Shown here: positions 36,101 through 46,639 of the stretch, piece after piece | Numbering within the stretch: the first letter of the stretch is position 1 | Layout of the letters: each line of letters begins with the position of its first letter | Assembly (NCBI GenBank): GCA_963709525.1 | Contig: CAVPXB010000009.1 | Span: forward strand, 186,001-250,000 | Direction of reading: 5' to 3' | From: CAIWHR01 sp963709525 | GTDB taxonomy: Bacteria; Pseudomonadota; Gammaproteobacteria; Burkholderiales; Casimicrobiaceae | Length of the DNA stretch: 64,000 nucleotides | Program-made: the position numbers and the translations under genes | The notes under the pieces: generated by a model | The model's input: only the letters and a program-made list of their open reading frames with translations | What the model was told of the DNA's origin: nothing | The model's database searches: none

Positions 36101-39100
36101 CGGCGCGCCCGATACCATCGACGGCGGCGCCGGCAACGACGACATTCGCGGCAACGGCGGCGACGATCTCCTGTTCGGCGGTTCCGGCGACGACAGCATC
36201 GACGGCGACGAGGGCGACGATGTCATCGACGGTGGGGACGGTCGCGATTCGGTGCAGGGAGGGCAGGGCGCGGATCGCCTTGCCGGTGGCGCCGGCGACG
36301 ACGTGCTCGCCGGTGGCGACGGGGCGGACACCCTCCTCGGCGAGGCGGGCGCCGACACGTTGCAGGGCGATGCAGGCAACGATGTTCTCGACGGCGGCGA
36401 CGGTGACGACGACCTGTCCGGCGGCGATGGCGATGACGAACTGGACGGCAGCGCGGGGGCCGACATCCTCCGGGGCGATGCGGGCAACGACGTGCTGGCC
36501 GGTGGCGAGGGTGCGGACGCGATCGACGGCGGCGACGGCGACGACGGGATCGCGGGGGATTCGCGGAGACGACGCGCTGTCGGGCGGGCTCGGCCGCGAC
36601 ACCATCGACGCCGGCGAGGGCAACGACCGCGCCTCCGGCAACGAGGGCGGCGATCGCATCAATGCCGGCGCGGGTGACGATCGCGTGGCGGGCGATGACG
36701 GCGACGATTCGCTGTGGGGTGAGGCGGGCGTCGATCTGCTGTGGGGGGGCGCCGGTGACGATTACCTCGACGGCGGCGGCGATGGCGACCTGCTCGATGG
36801 CGGTGACGGTCGCGACACGCTGCGTCGGCGGCGCGGGCAGCGACACGCTGCGCGGCGAAGACGGCGATGACGTTCTCGACGGTGGCGCCGGCAGCGATCT
36901 GCTGCTGGGCGGGGCGGGCAACGATACCTACGTCATCGACGGCTCCGGAGACACCGATTTCATCGTCGACAGCCGAAGGCGACAACACCTACGTGCTGCC
37001 GGAAGGAACCACACTCGACAATCTCGACCTGCGGCTGGGCGCCGACGAGGCCGGCGGCGCGAATCACCTGGTCCTGATCGGCGGCGGGCGCAACCTGGCC
37101 GTGATTGTCGGCGGCTATGGCGGCGCGAGCCTGCCGAAAATCGAGCTCCCCGATGGACACGTCGTCAGCGAGTGGGAGTTGCTGGCAAGACTGGCCAACC
37201 ATTCGAAGCTTCCGATCAGCGAGGGGCCGTTTCCCTTGACGCCACCGGCGGTGTCCGCCGACTTGCTGAACAAGAAGATGCAGCAGATGGCGGCCTGGGC
37301 TTCCCGGCCCGATGCCTTTGTCCCGATCAAGCTGCCGCCCTCGGTGCTCGTGGGCAGTCCCGGGAGCGACCATCTCAACGCGCCGGGCGGGGCGGCCACT
37401 GTCGACGGCGCCGCGGGCGACGACGCGATCGTCGGCGGCTATGCCAATGACACCCTCGACGGCGGCGCCGGGAACGACGTGATCGACGGCGGCGCGGGCG
37501 CCGACACGCTGAGCGGCGGCGACGGCGACGATCAGTTGACCGGGAAGGCCGGGAATGACCGCATCGAGGGGAATGCCGGCAACGACGTGATCGACGGCGG
37601 CTCCGATGAGGACACCCTGCTGGGCGGGGCCGGCAACGACACCCTGCACGGCGGCACGCAGCGGGATCGGCTGGAGGGCGGCGAGGGGGACGACGCGCTC
37701 TACGGCGATGACGCCAACGACGTCCTTGCCGGCGGGCCCGGAAACGATACGCTGGTCGGCGGCTCCGGCAACGACGATCTCGCCGGCGACGCGGGTGACG
37801 ATGTGCTGGACGGTGGCGAGGGGGCCGACACGCTTGCCGGAGGCGCAGGCAACGATCTGCTGCAGGGCGGTGCCGACGACGACGTGTACGTGGTCGACGG
37901 ACAGGGCGCCGACCGCATTCGCGACCTGTCGGGTTCGGCCACGATCCGCTTTGCGGCGGGCATCACCGAAGCGAGCTTCACCCTGGATCGGGGCGCGGCC
38001 GGCGCAGCCGACGAGTTCGCGCTGGTGCTCGACTTCGGCGGGGGCAATCGCCTGACGATCGAGGATGGCCTGCGCGCCAGCGTCGGGCGGTTCGAATTTG
38101 CCGATGGACGATCGCTTACGCGCGCCGAACTTCTGAACAGCAAGTGGCCAAAGCCGCTGACGCTCCAGGCGGATGCCGAGCACCGCTACGTCGCGGGCGG
38201 ATCGGGCAGCGACGCGCTGCGGGGGACCGATGGCGTCGGCGCCCAGCTCGCCGGAGGCGACGGCGACGACGTCATCGAGGGCGCGAACGCCGCCGATCGC
38301 CTGGACGGCGGTGCGGGGGCCGATATCCTGACGGGCCGGGACGGAAACGATGACCTCCGCGGCAACGGCGGCAACGACGTGCTGACCGGAGGCGCCGGCG
38401 CCGACTGGATGCAGGGCGGCGCGGGTGACGATGTCCTCGATGCCGGGGCCGGCAACGACCAGCTCTTTGGCGAAGCCGGGGACGACACCTATGTTCTGGG
38501 CGGGGGCGCGGGAGAGGACCTGATCGACGATGCCGAAGGTCGAAACACCATTCGTTTCGCCGACGGAATCTCGCCGGCCGGCACCCGCTTCCGGCACGAC
38601 GCCAATGATCTGGTGCTGAGCCTCGCGGATGGCAGCAAGACCTGGATTCGCGGCGGGTATGCACAGGACCGCATCGCCAGCTACGCGTTCGCCGACGGTA
38701 CGACCTTGTCCGCGGCGGCAGTCAGGGCGACGGCGACCGACCTTCTCGCCGGCGAAAGCCTCGCCCGCAGCTTTCGCGCTCCCGTGTTCGGGACCGACGG
38801 CGACGATACGCTCGCCGGTGACGTGCTGGTCGGTGGTCCGGGCAACGACAGCTTGCGCGACGGGTTTGTCTATCGCTTCGGTCGCGGCGACGGCGCCGAC
38901 GAGATCAGTCACTCCAATCGCAGCGGCAACAGCGTGGTGCTCAATCGAACACTGCAACTTGCACCCGGCATCGCGCTTGCAGATCTCGCCTTCTCCCGCC
39001 ATGGCGACGACCTCGTCATCGCGGTGCGAGACTCGGCCGACCGGGTGACGGTCAAGGGCCACTTTGCCGCGGAGACCGTGTTGATCCCTGGCGCCCCGCA

Positions 39101-42100
39101 ACCGGTGCACGCGCTGGCCGAAGTCCGCTTTGCCGACGGCAGCTTCCTCGACCTTGCCGGCATCAACGGCCAGGTGCAGCATGCGACGTCGGGCGACGAT
39201 AATCTCGTCGATCTCGGGCACGGCGGCGAGGGCAACGACACGCTGCGCGCCCGCGACGGCAGCGGCGAGCTTTTCGGCGACGATGGCGACGACACGCTGA
39301 TCGCCGACCCCTGGTACCCGTACGACGCCTCCCGGCTCGATGGCGGTGCCGGAAACGACACGCTGTATGCGGGGCAGGGGTATTACTCGGCGACCCGCCT
39401 TGTCGGCGGCAGCGGCGACGACATCCTGTACGGTGCGCGATCGGCAATGCTCGACGGCGGCGCCGGAAACAACCGCCTGGTCATCGGCTACGGCCCGGAC
39501 GACAACGTCTTCACGCTGCCGCTCGGGGACAACGGCTCGACTCCGCTGCTGCAGCCGGGCAGTCGTCCGCAGCAGGTCCAATTCTCGCGCGATGGCGGGT
39601 CCGATCTCGTGACCCCGCCCGACCAGAACCTCGGCAACGGACAGCACTACGCTTTCACCGTCCGCATGCTGGAGCAGGACTATTCCAATCTCGACGTGCT
39701 GCGCGACAACCAGGATCTCGTTCTCGCCGCGCGCGATCGCGATGCGCGCATGACGATTCCGGATTTCTTCGTCGCCGGAGGCGGTCACGCGGGGTTGCAG
39801 GGCATCCTCGTCGAAACGCGCGTCGCGACCCTCGCGAACACGACGACGGTGGCGGCCGACGATGCGGCAGAACTCGCGGCCCGCGCCGTGTCTCGAGCGA
39901 CCGCGTCCATCGAGCAGGTCGGAACGGCGGCCGGCGATTCCATCATCGGCGCGGGCGGCGCGGATCACCTCCAGGGCCTTGCGGGTGACGACCGGCTCGA
40001 TGGCCTGTCCGGCGACGACACGCTCGACGGAGGCGATGGCAGCGACGTCCTGATCGGACGCTCGGGCAACGACGTTCTCCACGGCGAGGCCGGCAACGAC
40101 CGCATCTACGGCGGCTTTGGCGACGATCGTCTCGAAGGCGGCGCTGGCGACGACACGCTGCAGGAGTTTGCGGGCGTCAACGTCCTCGACGGCGGCGCCG
40201 GGGCGGACATGCTGCGCGCCGACGGAGGAACCAATACGCTGCGCGGCGGCGAGGGCGACGACGCCATCATCGCCTGGGCTGGCGACAATCGGGTCGAAGC
40301 CGGTGCGGGCAACGACACTGTCACGGTGGGCAGCGGCACGGCCGTCATCGATGCCGGCGCCGGCGACGACCGGATTACCCTCGCCGGGACCGGATCGGCG
40401 GCGCTGCTGTTCGAGCGCGGTTCCGGGATCGACCGTGTCGGCACTACGGCGACGGCGTGGCGCAGCGATACGATTTCCGAGATTCGCATCGGTGCCGGCA
40501 TCAGCGCGGCCGAGCTCAAGGTTTCGGTGGCGTTCAACGCCGACTTGCAGGCCGAGGACCTGACCATTTCCATCGTTGGCGCGCCCGACCAGCTGGTGCT
40601 GCTGGGCGCCGTTCGCGAGGGTGTCTCGGCGGTCCGGAATCTGCGTCTTGCGACGGGGGTGATGATCCGCGTCGACGATCTCCTGGCGGAGCCCCGGGTA
40701 GGCACGGCCGGGAACGACGTGATGTTCGGAACCCCGGGCAACGATTACGTTTCCGGCCTCGCCGGCAACGATCGGCTGCACGGCCTGGCGGGCAACGATC
40801 GGCTCGATGGCGGGGCGGGTGCCGACATCATGTATGGCGGTGCCGGCGACGATGTCTACGTCTTCGACAACGCGGGCGACGCCGCAAGCGAGATCGACGC
40901 TGCCGGAAACGACACCGGCGGCATGGACGAAATCCAGACGTCGGTCAACCTGATCCTGCCGTCGCATGTCGAACGGGTGACGATGACCGGCACCGACCCC
41001 TTGACTGTCTGGGGTTCCGCCAGCGACGACACGATTACGGGCAACGCCGGCAACAACGGTCTGTACGGGCTCGGGGGCGTGGACCGGATGGCCGGTGGCG
41101 CGGGCGACGACAGCTACTCGGTCGACAATCCGGGCGACGCCGTCATCGAACGCGTCGGCGAGGGAATCGACCGCGTCTTCAGCACCGTGTCGTTCACGCT
41201 GGCCGACAACGCCGAGGAACTCTGGCTCTCGTCGCCGCTCGCCATCGAAGGCACCGGCAACGATCTCGACAATATGATCCACGGCAGCGACGCCGACAAC
41301 ACGCTCATCGGCCTTGCCGGCAACGATACGCTCGACGGCGCTGCCGGTGCGGACCGCATGCTGGGCGGCGCCGGTGACGATCTCTTCATCGTCGCCGACG
41401 AAGGCGACACCGTGGTCGAACTGCCGGACGAGGGAATCGATTCCGTCCAGAGCACCGTATCGACGGCCTTGCCGGCCGAGGTCGAGAACCTGCAGCTCGT
41501 CAGCAGCACCGGCCTTGCCGGCCGTGGCAATGCGATGGCCAACGTCATCACCGGCAGCGTGGGTGACGATCGCATCGACGGCGCGCAGGGCGACGACACG
41601 CTCGAAGGCAGCTATGGCAGCGACACTTACGTGCTTGCCCCCGGCGGGGGTCGGGACAGCGTGTCCGACGTGCTCTATGGCGCGGACAAGTCCATCGTTG
41701 TCATGGACGCTGCCTGGCAGCCGGCGGACGTTCGCATCGACCGCGAAGAACAAGGCGGCCACGACTGGCTGGTCGTGTCAGCAGGGTCGGACGGCGCCGC
41801 GCTGCGTTTCCAGGACTACGCCGACATTCCCTACGACCTCGAAGTGAGGTTCGCGGATGGCAGCATCTGGGATGCTGCGACCGTGCGCCGGAGGCTGGTC
41901 GAGGTTCGCGGCACGGAAGGCGCAGATGTCCTATACGGGAGGCCCCGCGCCGATGAGCTCTACGGGCTCGGCGGCAACGATGTCCTGCAAGCCGGCGCGG
42001 GCGATGACTGGCTCGAGGGCGGCGATGGCGACGACACCCTCGATGGCGGGACCGGCGACGACGTCATGCTTGGCGGTGCGGGAGACGACCTCTACGTTCT

Positions 42101-44309
42101 CGACAGCGCGAGCGACCGCGTGATCGAGTATGCAGGCGAAGGCGTCGACACGGTGATGAGTCCGTTCTCCTACGCGCTCTTCGATGCGTTCGAGAATCTG
42201 AGCTTGACGGGCAGCGACGCCATCGACGGCACCGGCAATGGGGAGGACAACCGCATCGTCGGCAACAGCGCCGCCAACACGCTCGACGGAGGTTGGGGCG
42301 ACGACCAGCTTGTCGGCGGCTCGGGCGACGACACCTATGTCGTCGACTCGACGCGGGATGCGGTCGTCGAGGCGTTCGGCGAGGGTCATGACTTCGTGCT
42401 CGCGACGGACAGCTTCACGCTGAGCGCGAATGTCGAGGATCTGACGCTGATCGGCGCGGCCTGGATCGATGGTGCCGGCAACGAGCTCGACAACACGATC
42501 ACCGGCAATGACGGCCCCAATCGGCTCGACGGCGGGGCGGGCGCGGATACGTTGCGAGGCGGCCTGGGCGACGATGTCTACGTCCTCGACTCGGTGGCGG
42601 ACATCGTCATCGAGAACGCGGGGGAGGGCACCGATGCGGTCGAAGCGGCGTTCAGCTACACGCTGGGGGCCAATCTCGAACAGTTGCGGTTGCTGGGGTC
42701 CGCCGCACTCGATGCAACGGGCAACGGCGCTGCCAACACGCTCGTCGGCAATGCCGGCAACAACCGCCTCGACGGTGCTGCCGGTGCGGACGTCATGCGT
42801 GGAGGCGCGGGCAATGACCTCTACGTGGTCGACAACGCCGGCGACTTTGCGGTCGAGAGCGCGAACGAAGGGGTCGACACGGTCCGATCGGTCATCAGTT
42901 TCGTGCTGCCAGCCAACGTCGAGAATCTCCTGTTGACCGGCACATCGGCGATCAACGGCTCCGGCAACGCGCTTGCCAACACGATCACCGGCAACGCTGC
43001 GGCCAATCGGCTCGATGGCGGCGCGGGCGCCGATACCCTCGTGGGCGGGGCCGGCAACGACGTCTACGTCGTCGATAGCGCCGGCGATGTCGTCAGCGAA
43101 AACGTCGGTGAGGGCACGGACCTCGTGCAGACATCGGTCAGCGTGGTTCTCGGGCCCAATGTCGAGAACGCGACACTGACCGGCACCGCCGCGATCAATG
43201 CCACCGGCAATGCGCTTGCCAATTTGCTCACCGGCAACGCGGGCGCCAATCGCCTCGACGGCGCGGCGGGCGCCGACACCATGAACGGCGGGGCCGGTGA
43301 CGACCTCTACATGGTCGACAACGTCGCCGACATCACGACCGAAGCGGCCAGCGCCGGCAGCGACTCGGTCCAGGCGTCGGTGTCGTGGACGCTGGCTGCC
43401 AACACCGAGAATCTGACGCTGACGGGTGCGGCCGCCACCAACGGAACCGGCAATGCGCTTGCCAACGCGCTCGCCGGCAACGACGCCGCCAACACGCTCA
43501 ATGGCGGCGACGGCGCCGACCTTCTCTGGGGAGCGGGCGGCAACGACACGCTGCAGGGAGGTCTGGGCAACGACATCCTGCAAGGCGGTTCGGGTGACGA
43601 TACCCTGTCGGACACATCCGGCAACGCGCTTTTCGACGGCGGGAGCGGAGCCGATGTGCTGACCGGCGGGGCGGGACGCGACATCTTCATCGGCGGCGCG
43701 GGCGCCGACACGATCACCACCGGCGGCGGCGCCGACATCGTCGCTTTCAACCGCGGCGGCGGCGCGGACGTCGTCAACGCCAGTACGGGCTCCGACGACA
43801 CGCTGAGCCTGGGCGGCGGCATCGCCTACGCTGATCTCAGGCTGCGCAAATCGGGTCTCGACCTCGTGCTCGACGCGGGGGCAGGCGATCAGATCACGCT
43901 GCGCAACTGGTACCAGGCCGGGGTGAACAACAAGAGCGTCGTCAACCTGCAGATGGTGACCGATGCGATGGCCGGCTTCAATCCCGCCAGCGCGGATCGC
44001 CTCGTGAACAAGCGCGTGACGAATTTCAATTTCGCGGGCATCGTCGGGCGCTTCGACGCAGCCCTGGCCGCGAATCCCGCGCTCACCAGTTTTGCCGTGT
44101 CGTCGGCGCTCAGCGATTTCCATCTGTCGGGAAGCGACGCCGCAGCGATCGGCGGCGATCTCGCGTACGACTATGGGCACCGCAACGCCTTGACCGACGT
44201 CGGCATGACCGCAGCGCAAACGGTCCTTGGCGGTGCGGGATTCGGGATTTCGGCGCAACCGTTGCAGGCGCCGGGCACGCTCTACTCGGGAGGGCAGCGC
44301 TTGCGGTGA
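33131..44309 (+). pseudogene. Giant RTX protein with lipase-like N-terminal domain, four one-base frameshifts
   Basis: When joined, about 3,725 residues. ATG 33131 follows GGGAGGGGG. Residues 1 to about 300 form an alpha/beta-hydrolase domain with the nucleophile elbow GHSLGGH (Ser codon 33645-33647). Then come a helical linker and many blocks of GGxGxDxLxG calcium-binding nonapeptides, broken by beta-rich domains (e.g. 35130-35400 and 37000-37350). The C-terminus (NFAGIVGRFDAAL...TAAQTVLGGAGFGISAQ) is of the type-I-secretion kind, but no HlyB/HlyD/TolC genes are in the window. Frame changes occur at about 33226-33290, 36560-36566, 36820-36824 and 36972-36975, each equal to one surplus base; the last three together restore the frame. 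The longest uninterrupted part is 36867-44309. A secreted calcium-dependent enzyme or adhesin is inferred. Confidence 0.85.
42084..43500 (+). repeat. Six tandem ~243-bp (81-residue) modules in the RTX protein
   Basis: A [D/N]DxYxxD anchor recurs near 42084, 42327, 42570, 42816, 43059 and 43302, spaced 241-247 bases. Each module continues with E-x-GEGTD-type turns, a beta stretch ending LTLTG, N-G-ALANT-type sequence and GGAGADT. Looser copies, 255-270 bases apart, precede them from about 40850. Within-gene duplication is evident. Confidence 0.8.
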
Positions 44310-44328
44310 GGCCGACCCCGGCGAGCGA

Positions 44329-45273
44329 TCATTCGCCGTCCTCCATCAGCTTCTGCTGGCGCTCGATGAACTCCTTGGTGCTGTCGATGCCGCGCTGATT
44401 GAGAACGAAATTGCGCACCGCGGCCTCGACCAGCACGGCGAGGTTGCGGCCGGCGGCGACGGGAATCGTCACCTTGCGGATCGGCACTCCGAGGATTTCC
44501 TGGTACGTGGCGTTGACCTGCAGCCGATCGAGTTCGGAAAAGGCGTCGTGGCTGTGGTCTTCGAGATGGACGATGAACTTGAGCAGCTTGCGCGGTCGCA
44601 CCGCAGTCTCGCCGAAAATGGTCCGGATGTTGAGGATGCCGATGCCTCGCACCTCGAGGAAGTCACGCAGCACCCCGGGGCAAAGCCCTTCCAGTGTCTC
44701 CGGTGAAATCCGGTAGATCTCGACGATGTCGTCGGCGATGAGGCCGTTGCCGCGGGAAATGAGTTCCAGCGCCAGTTCGCTCTTGCCGATCGCCGATGCG
44801 CCGGTGATCAACACCCCCATCTCCAGGACGTCGAGGAACACGCCGTGCAGCGTCGTCACTTCGGCCAGCACGCGCGACAGGTACAGCCGGATCACGTCGA
44901 CGAGATGCGGCGAGGGCTGCGCCGACGCGAACAGCGCCACGTGGTGCGCATTGGCCTGCTCGAGCAGGTGGGGCGGCACGGTTTCACCGTTGGCCACGAT
45001 GACTGCGACCAGGTCGGCCCCGAAAAGTCGATTGATCGACGCCTCGGCGTCAGCCAGGGTCTGGGCGCGCAGCCACGCAAATTCGGCCGCACCGAGGATC
45101 TGGATGCGGAACGGGTGGATGAAGTTCATGTGCCCGACCTGACCCAGGGTCGGCTTCAGCCCCGCGTCTCCGGTCAGCACATTGTTGCCGCCGTGGCGTC
45201 CGGCGAGCCAGGTCATGCCGAGCCGCGCCTGGTTGTCGGCGTACAGGCGCTCGACGCTGACCTGCCGCATCAT
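44329..45273 (-). CDS. hprK: HPr kinase/phosphorylase
   Basis: 314 residues. The N-terminal domain starts MMRQVSVERLYADNQ; the C-terminal kinase core has Walker A GASAIGKSELAL, the DDIVEI motif and the family signature LEVRGIGILNIRTIFG. It phosphorylates HPr of the nitrogen-related PTS. ATG 45273 was chosen because family homology starts there; ATG 45288 is also possible. Its stop is 19 bases from the convergent RTX stop, where rapZ would usually begin. Confidence 0.93.
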   Translation of the reverse strand: MMRQVSVERLYADNQARLGMTWLAGRHGGNNVLTGDAGLKPTLGQVGHMNFIHPFRIQILGAAEFAWLRAQTLADAEASINRLFGADLVAVIVANGETVPPHLLEQANAHHVALFASAQPSPHLVDVIRLYLSRVLAEVTTLHGVFLDVLEMGVLITGASAIGKSELALELISRGNGLIADDIVEIYRISPETLEGLCPGVLRDFLEVRGIGILNIRTIFGETAVRPRKLLKFIVHLEDHSHDAFSELDRLQVNATYQEILGVPIRKVTIPVAAGRNLAVLVEAAVRNFVLNQRGIDSTKEFIERQQKLMEDGE

Positions 45274-45425
45274 GCCGTCGCCGATCATCGGTGCCCGGTG
45301 GCCGTGAAGAAATCGTCGCGCGCCGCGACCGGCGACGCCGGGCAGCAAAGGCGCAGGGGCATGTCAGCCTCCCGCGGGCGCGGGCTGCGGGTGCGCTGCG
45401 CCATCGGGACCTGGCGGAGGGTGAT

Positions 45426-45887
45426 TCACGCTGTCGGCTCCCATTGGATGAACAGCGCGTGCAGGCGTTCCGGGTCCGGGGCGTGGGTCAGTTGCTCGCG
45501 GAACCCGCGTTCGCTGAACATCTGGGCGAGTTCGGAGAGGAGTTGCAGATGCCGCTCGGTCGCGTGCTCGGGCACCAACAGAACGAACACCTGCCCCACG
45601 GGTTTGCCGTCGGGGGCATCGAACGGAATCGGAGTCTTGAGGCGGACGAAAGCACCCCGGGCGTCGGAGAGACCCTTGATCCGCCCGTGGGGAATCGCAA
45701 TCCCCTGGCCCAGGCCGGTGGACCCCAGCTTTTCGCGCGCCAGCAAACTGTCGACGACGTTGTTCCGCAGCAGGCCGCAGTGGGTCTCGAACAAGCCGCC
45801 GACGGCATCGAACAACCGCGCTTTTGATCCGGCGTCGAGATCGACAAGGATGTTGGTGGCCGGCAGGAGTTCGGCAATCTTGTTCAT
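45426..45887 (-). CDS. ptsN: Nitrogen-regulatory PTS IIA component
   Basis: 153 residues. The phosphoryl-accepting His is in GIAIPHGRIKGL, and the start MNKIAELLPATNILVDLDA and the ERHLQLLSELAQMF segment are typical. EIIA-Ntr is the output of the nitrogen PTS and controls potassium, nitrogen and envelope-stress responses. It is separated from hpf by 329 bases, unusually far for this operon, because a 171-bp palindromic element lies between. Confidence 0.95.
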   Translation of the reverse strand: MNKIAELLPATNILVDLDAGSKARLFDAVGGLFETHCGLLRNNVVDSLLAREKLGSTGLGQGIAIPHGRIKGLSDARGAFVRLKTPIPFDAPDGKPVGQVFVLLVPEHATERHLQLLSELAQMFSERGFREQLTHAPDPERLHALFIQWEPTA

Positions 45888-46216
45888 CGGCGAAACGGTG
45901 GTGTCGGGATGGCGATACGGCACGCCCTGCGCGCGGCAGCACGCTCGCCCGTCTCCGGACAACACGCCGCAGACGCCGATGATACCCCTATTGATCCGGC
46001 AGGGTGAGGTATCAGGTTCCGTTCGGGCTGAGAGGCTGAGAGTCTTTCGATCATGCCCGCTCATCACGCCAGAAGACGCCCGCGCTTCGTTGCAAATGCT
46101 CGCCATAGCCCGAGCTATGGCTGCGCTTTGCGCCTCGATCGGACGCCTTCTGGCGCGCCGCTCGGACACGCCCGAAAAACTCTCAGCCTCTGAGCCAGTC
46201 GAAGGCCCTCGAAAGG
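45888..46216 (-). other. 329-base ptsN-hpf gap
   Basis: No gene. About half is the palindromic element 46026-46196. The rest (45888-46025) has no clear promoter or terminator. Confidence 0.6.
46026..46196. mobile_element. 171-bp MITE-like palindromic element (CTGAGAG family)
   Basis: The ends are inverted repeats: GGCTGAGAGGCTGAGAGTC on the left matches GGCTCAGAGGCTGAGAGTT read inward from the right, with 6 mismatches over 34 bases. A second pair of arms, CGCCAGAAGACGCCCG (46067-46082) and its near complement (46140-46155), lies inside. At the centre (46088-46136) TTGCAAAT and TTTGCGCC flank a 7-bp stem CCATAGC/GCTATGG with loop CCGA. It has no coding capacity. It separates hpf from ptsN. 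Confidence 0.8.
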
Positions 46217-46597
46217 CTAGACTCCGTGGTCCTTCACCGGCGCGGCGCCGGGGGTTGCGGGCCGGGCCTCGGCGGCGGCGATCTCGCGCTTGACGGTGGC
46301 GCCGTCGTGGCGGTTGGTCGAGAGCTTTTCCTTGTGCCTCAGCACCTGGCGGTCCAGCTTGTCCGACAAGGCGTCGATGGCGGCGTACATGTCGGACTCG
46401 ACGGCTTCGACATGGATGTCCTTGCCGCGCGTATGCAAATTGGCTTCGACCTTGTGGCGCAGCTTGTCCACCGACATCACGACGTTGACGTCGATCACAT
46501 GATCGAAGTGGCGCGTCACGCGATCGAGTTTGCCGACGACATAGTCGCGAATCGCGGGGGTGATCTCCAGATGATTGCCGGTGAGAGTCAGGTTCAT
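46217..46597 (-). CDS. hpf: Ribosome hibernation promoting factor, short form
   Basis: 126 residues of the HPF/YfiA family: MNLTLTGNHLEITPAIRDYV start, the EANLHTRGKDIHVEA strand and the basic helix KLDRQVLRHKEK. It lacks the long-form C-terminal dimerisation domain but has a short Ala/Pro tail. It binds stalled ribosomes in stationary phase. Lies downstream of rpoN as usual. Confidence 0.94.
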   Translation of the reverse strand: MNLTLTGNHLEITPAIRDYVVGKLDRVTRHFDHVIDVNVVMSVDKLRHKVEANLHTRGKDIHVEAVESDMYAAIDALSDKLDRQVLRHKEKLSTNRHDGATVKREIAAAEARPATPGAAPVKDHGV

Positions 46598-46639
46598 GGA
46601 GTGCTCCTCAGGTTGCTGCGATATCCGCGTCTCGGGCCG

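Noticed and set aside
36555..36980. Programmed ribosomal frameshifting in the RTX gene
   Set aside because: No shared slippery heptamer or stimulatory stop codon is seen at the three sites; similar shifts occur in unrelated genes across the window.
36960..41762. Antisense open frame of about 1,600 codons opposite the RTX gene
   Set aside because: A by-product of GC-rich repetitive coding: its sequence (VVAGAAVE-type runs) is the mirror of GGxGxD codons, with no start signal or domain. The same holds for 33246-36662.
34740..43700. CRISPR array or satellite in the RTX region
   Set aside because: The repeats are coding nonapeptides of period 27 and modules of 243 bases, with no spacer structure.
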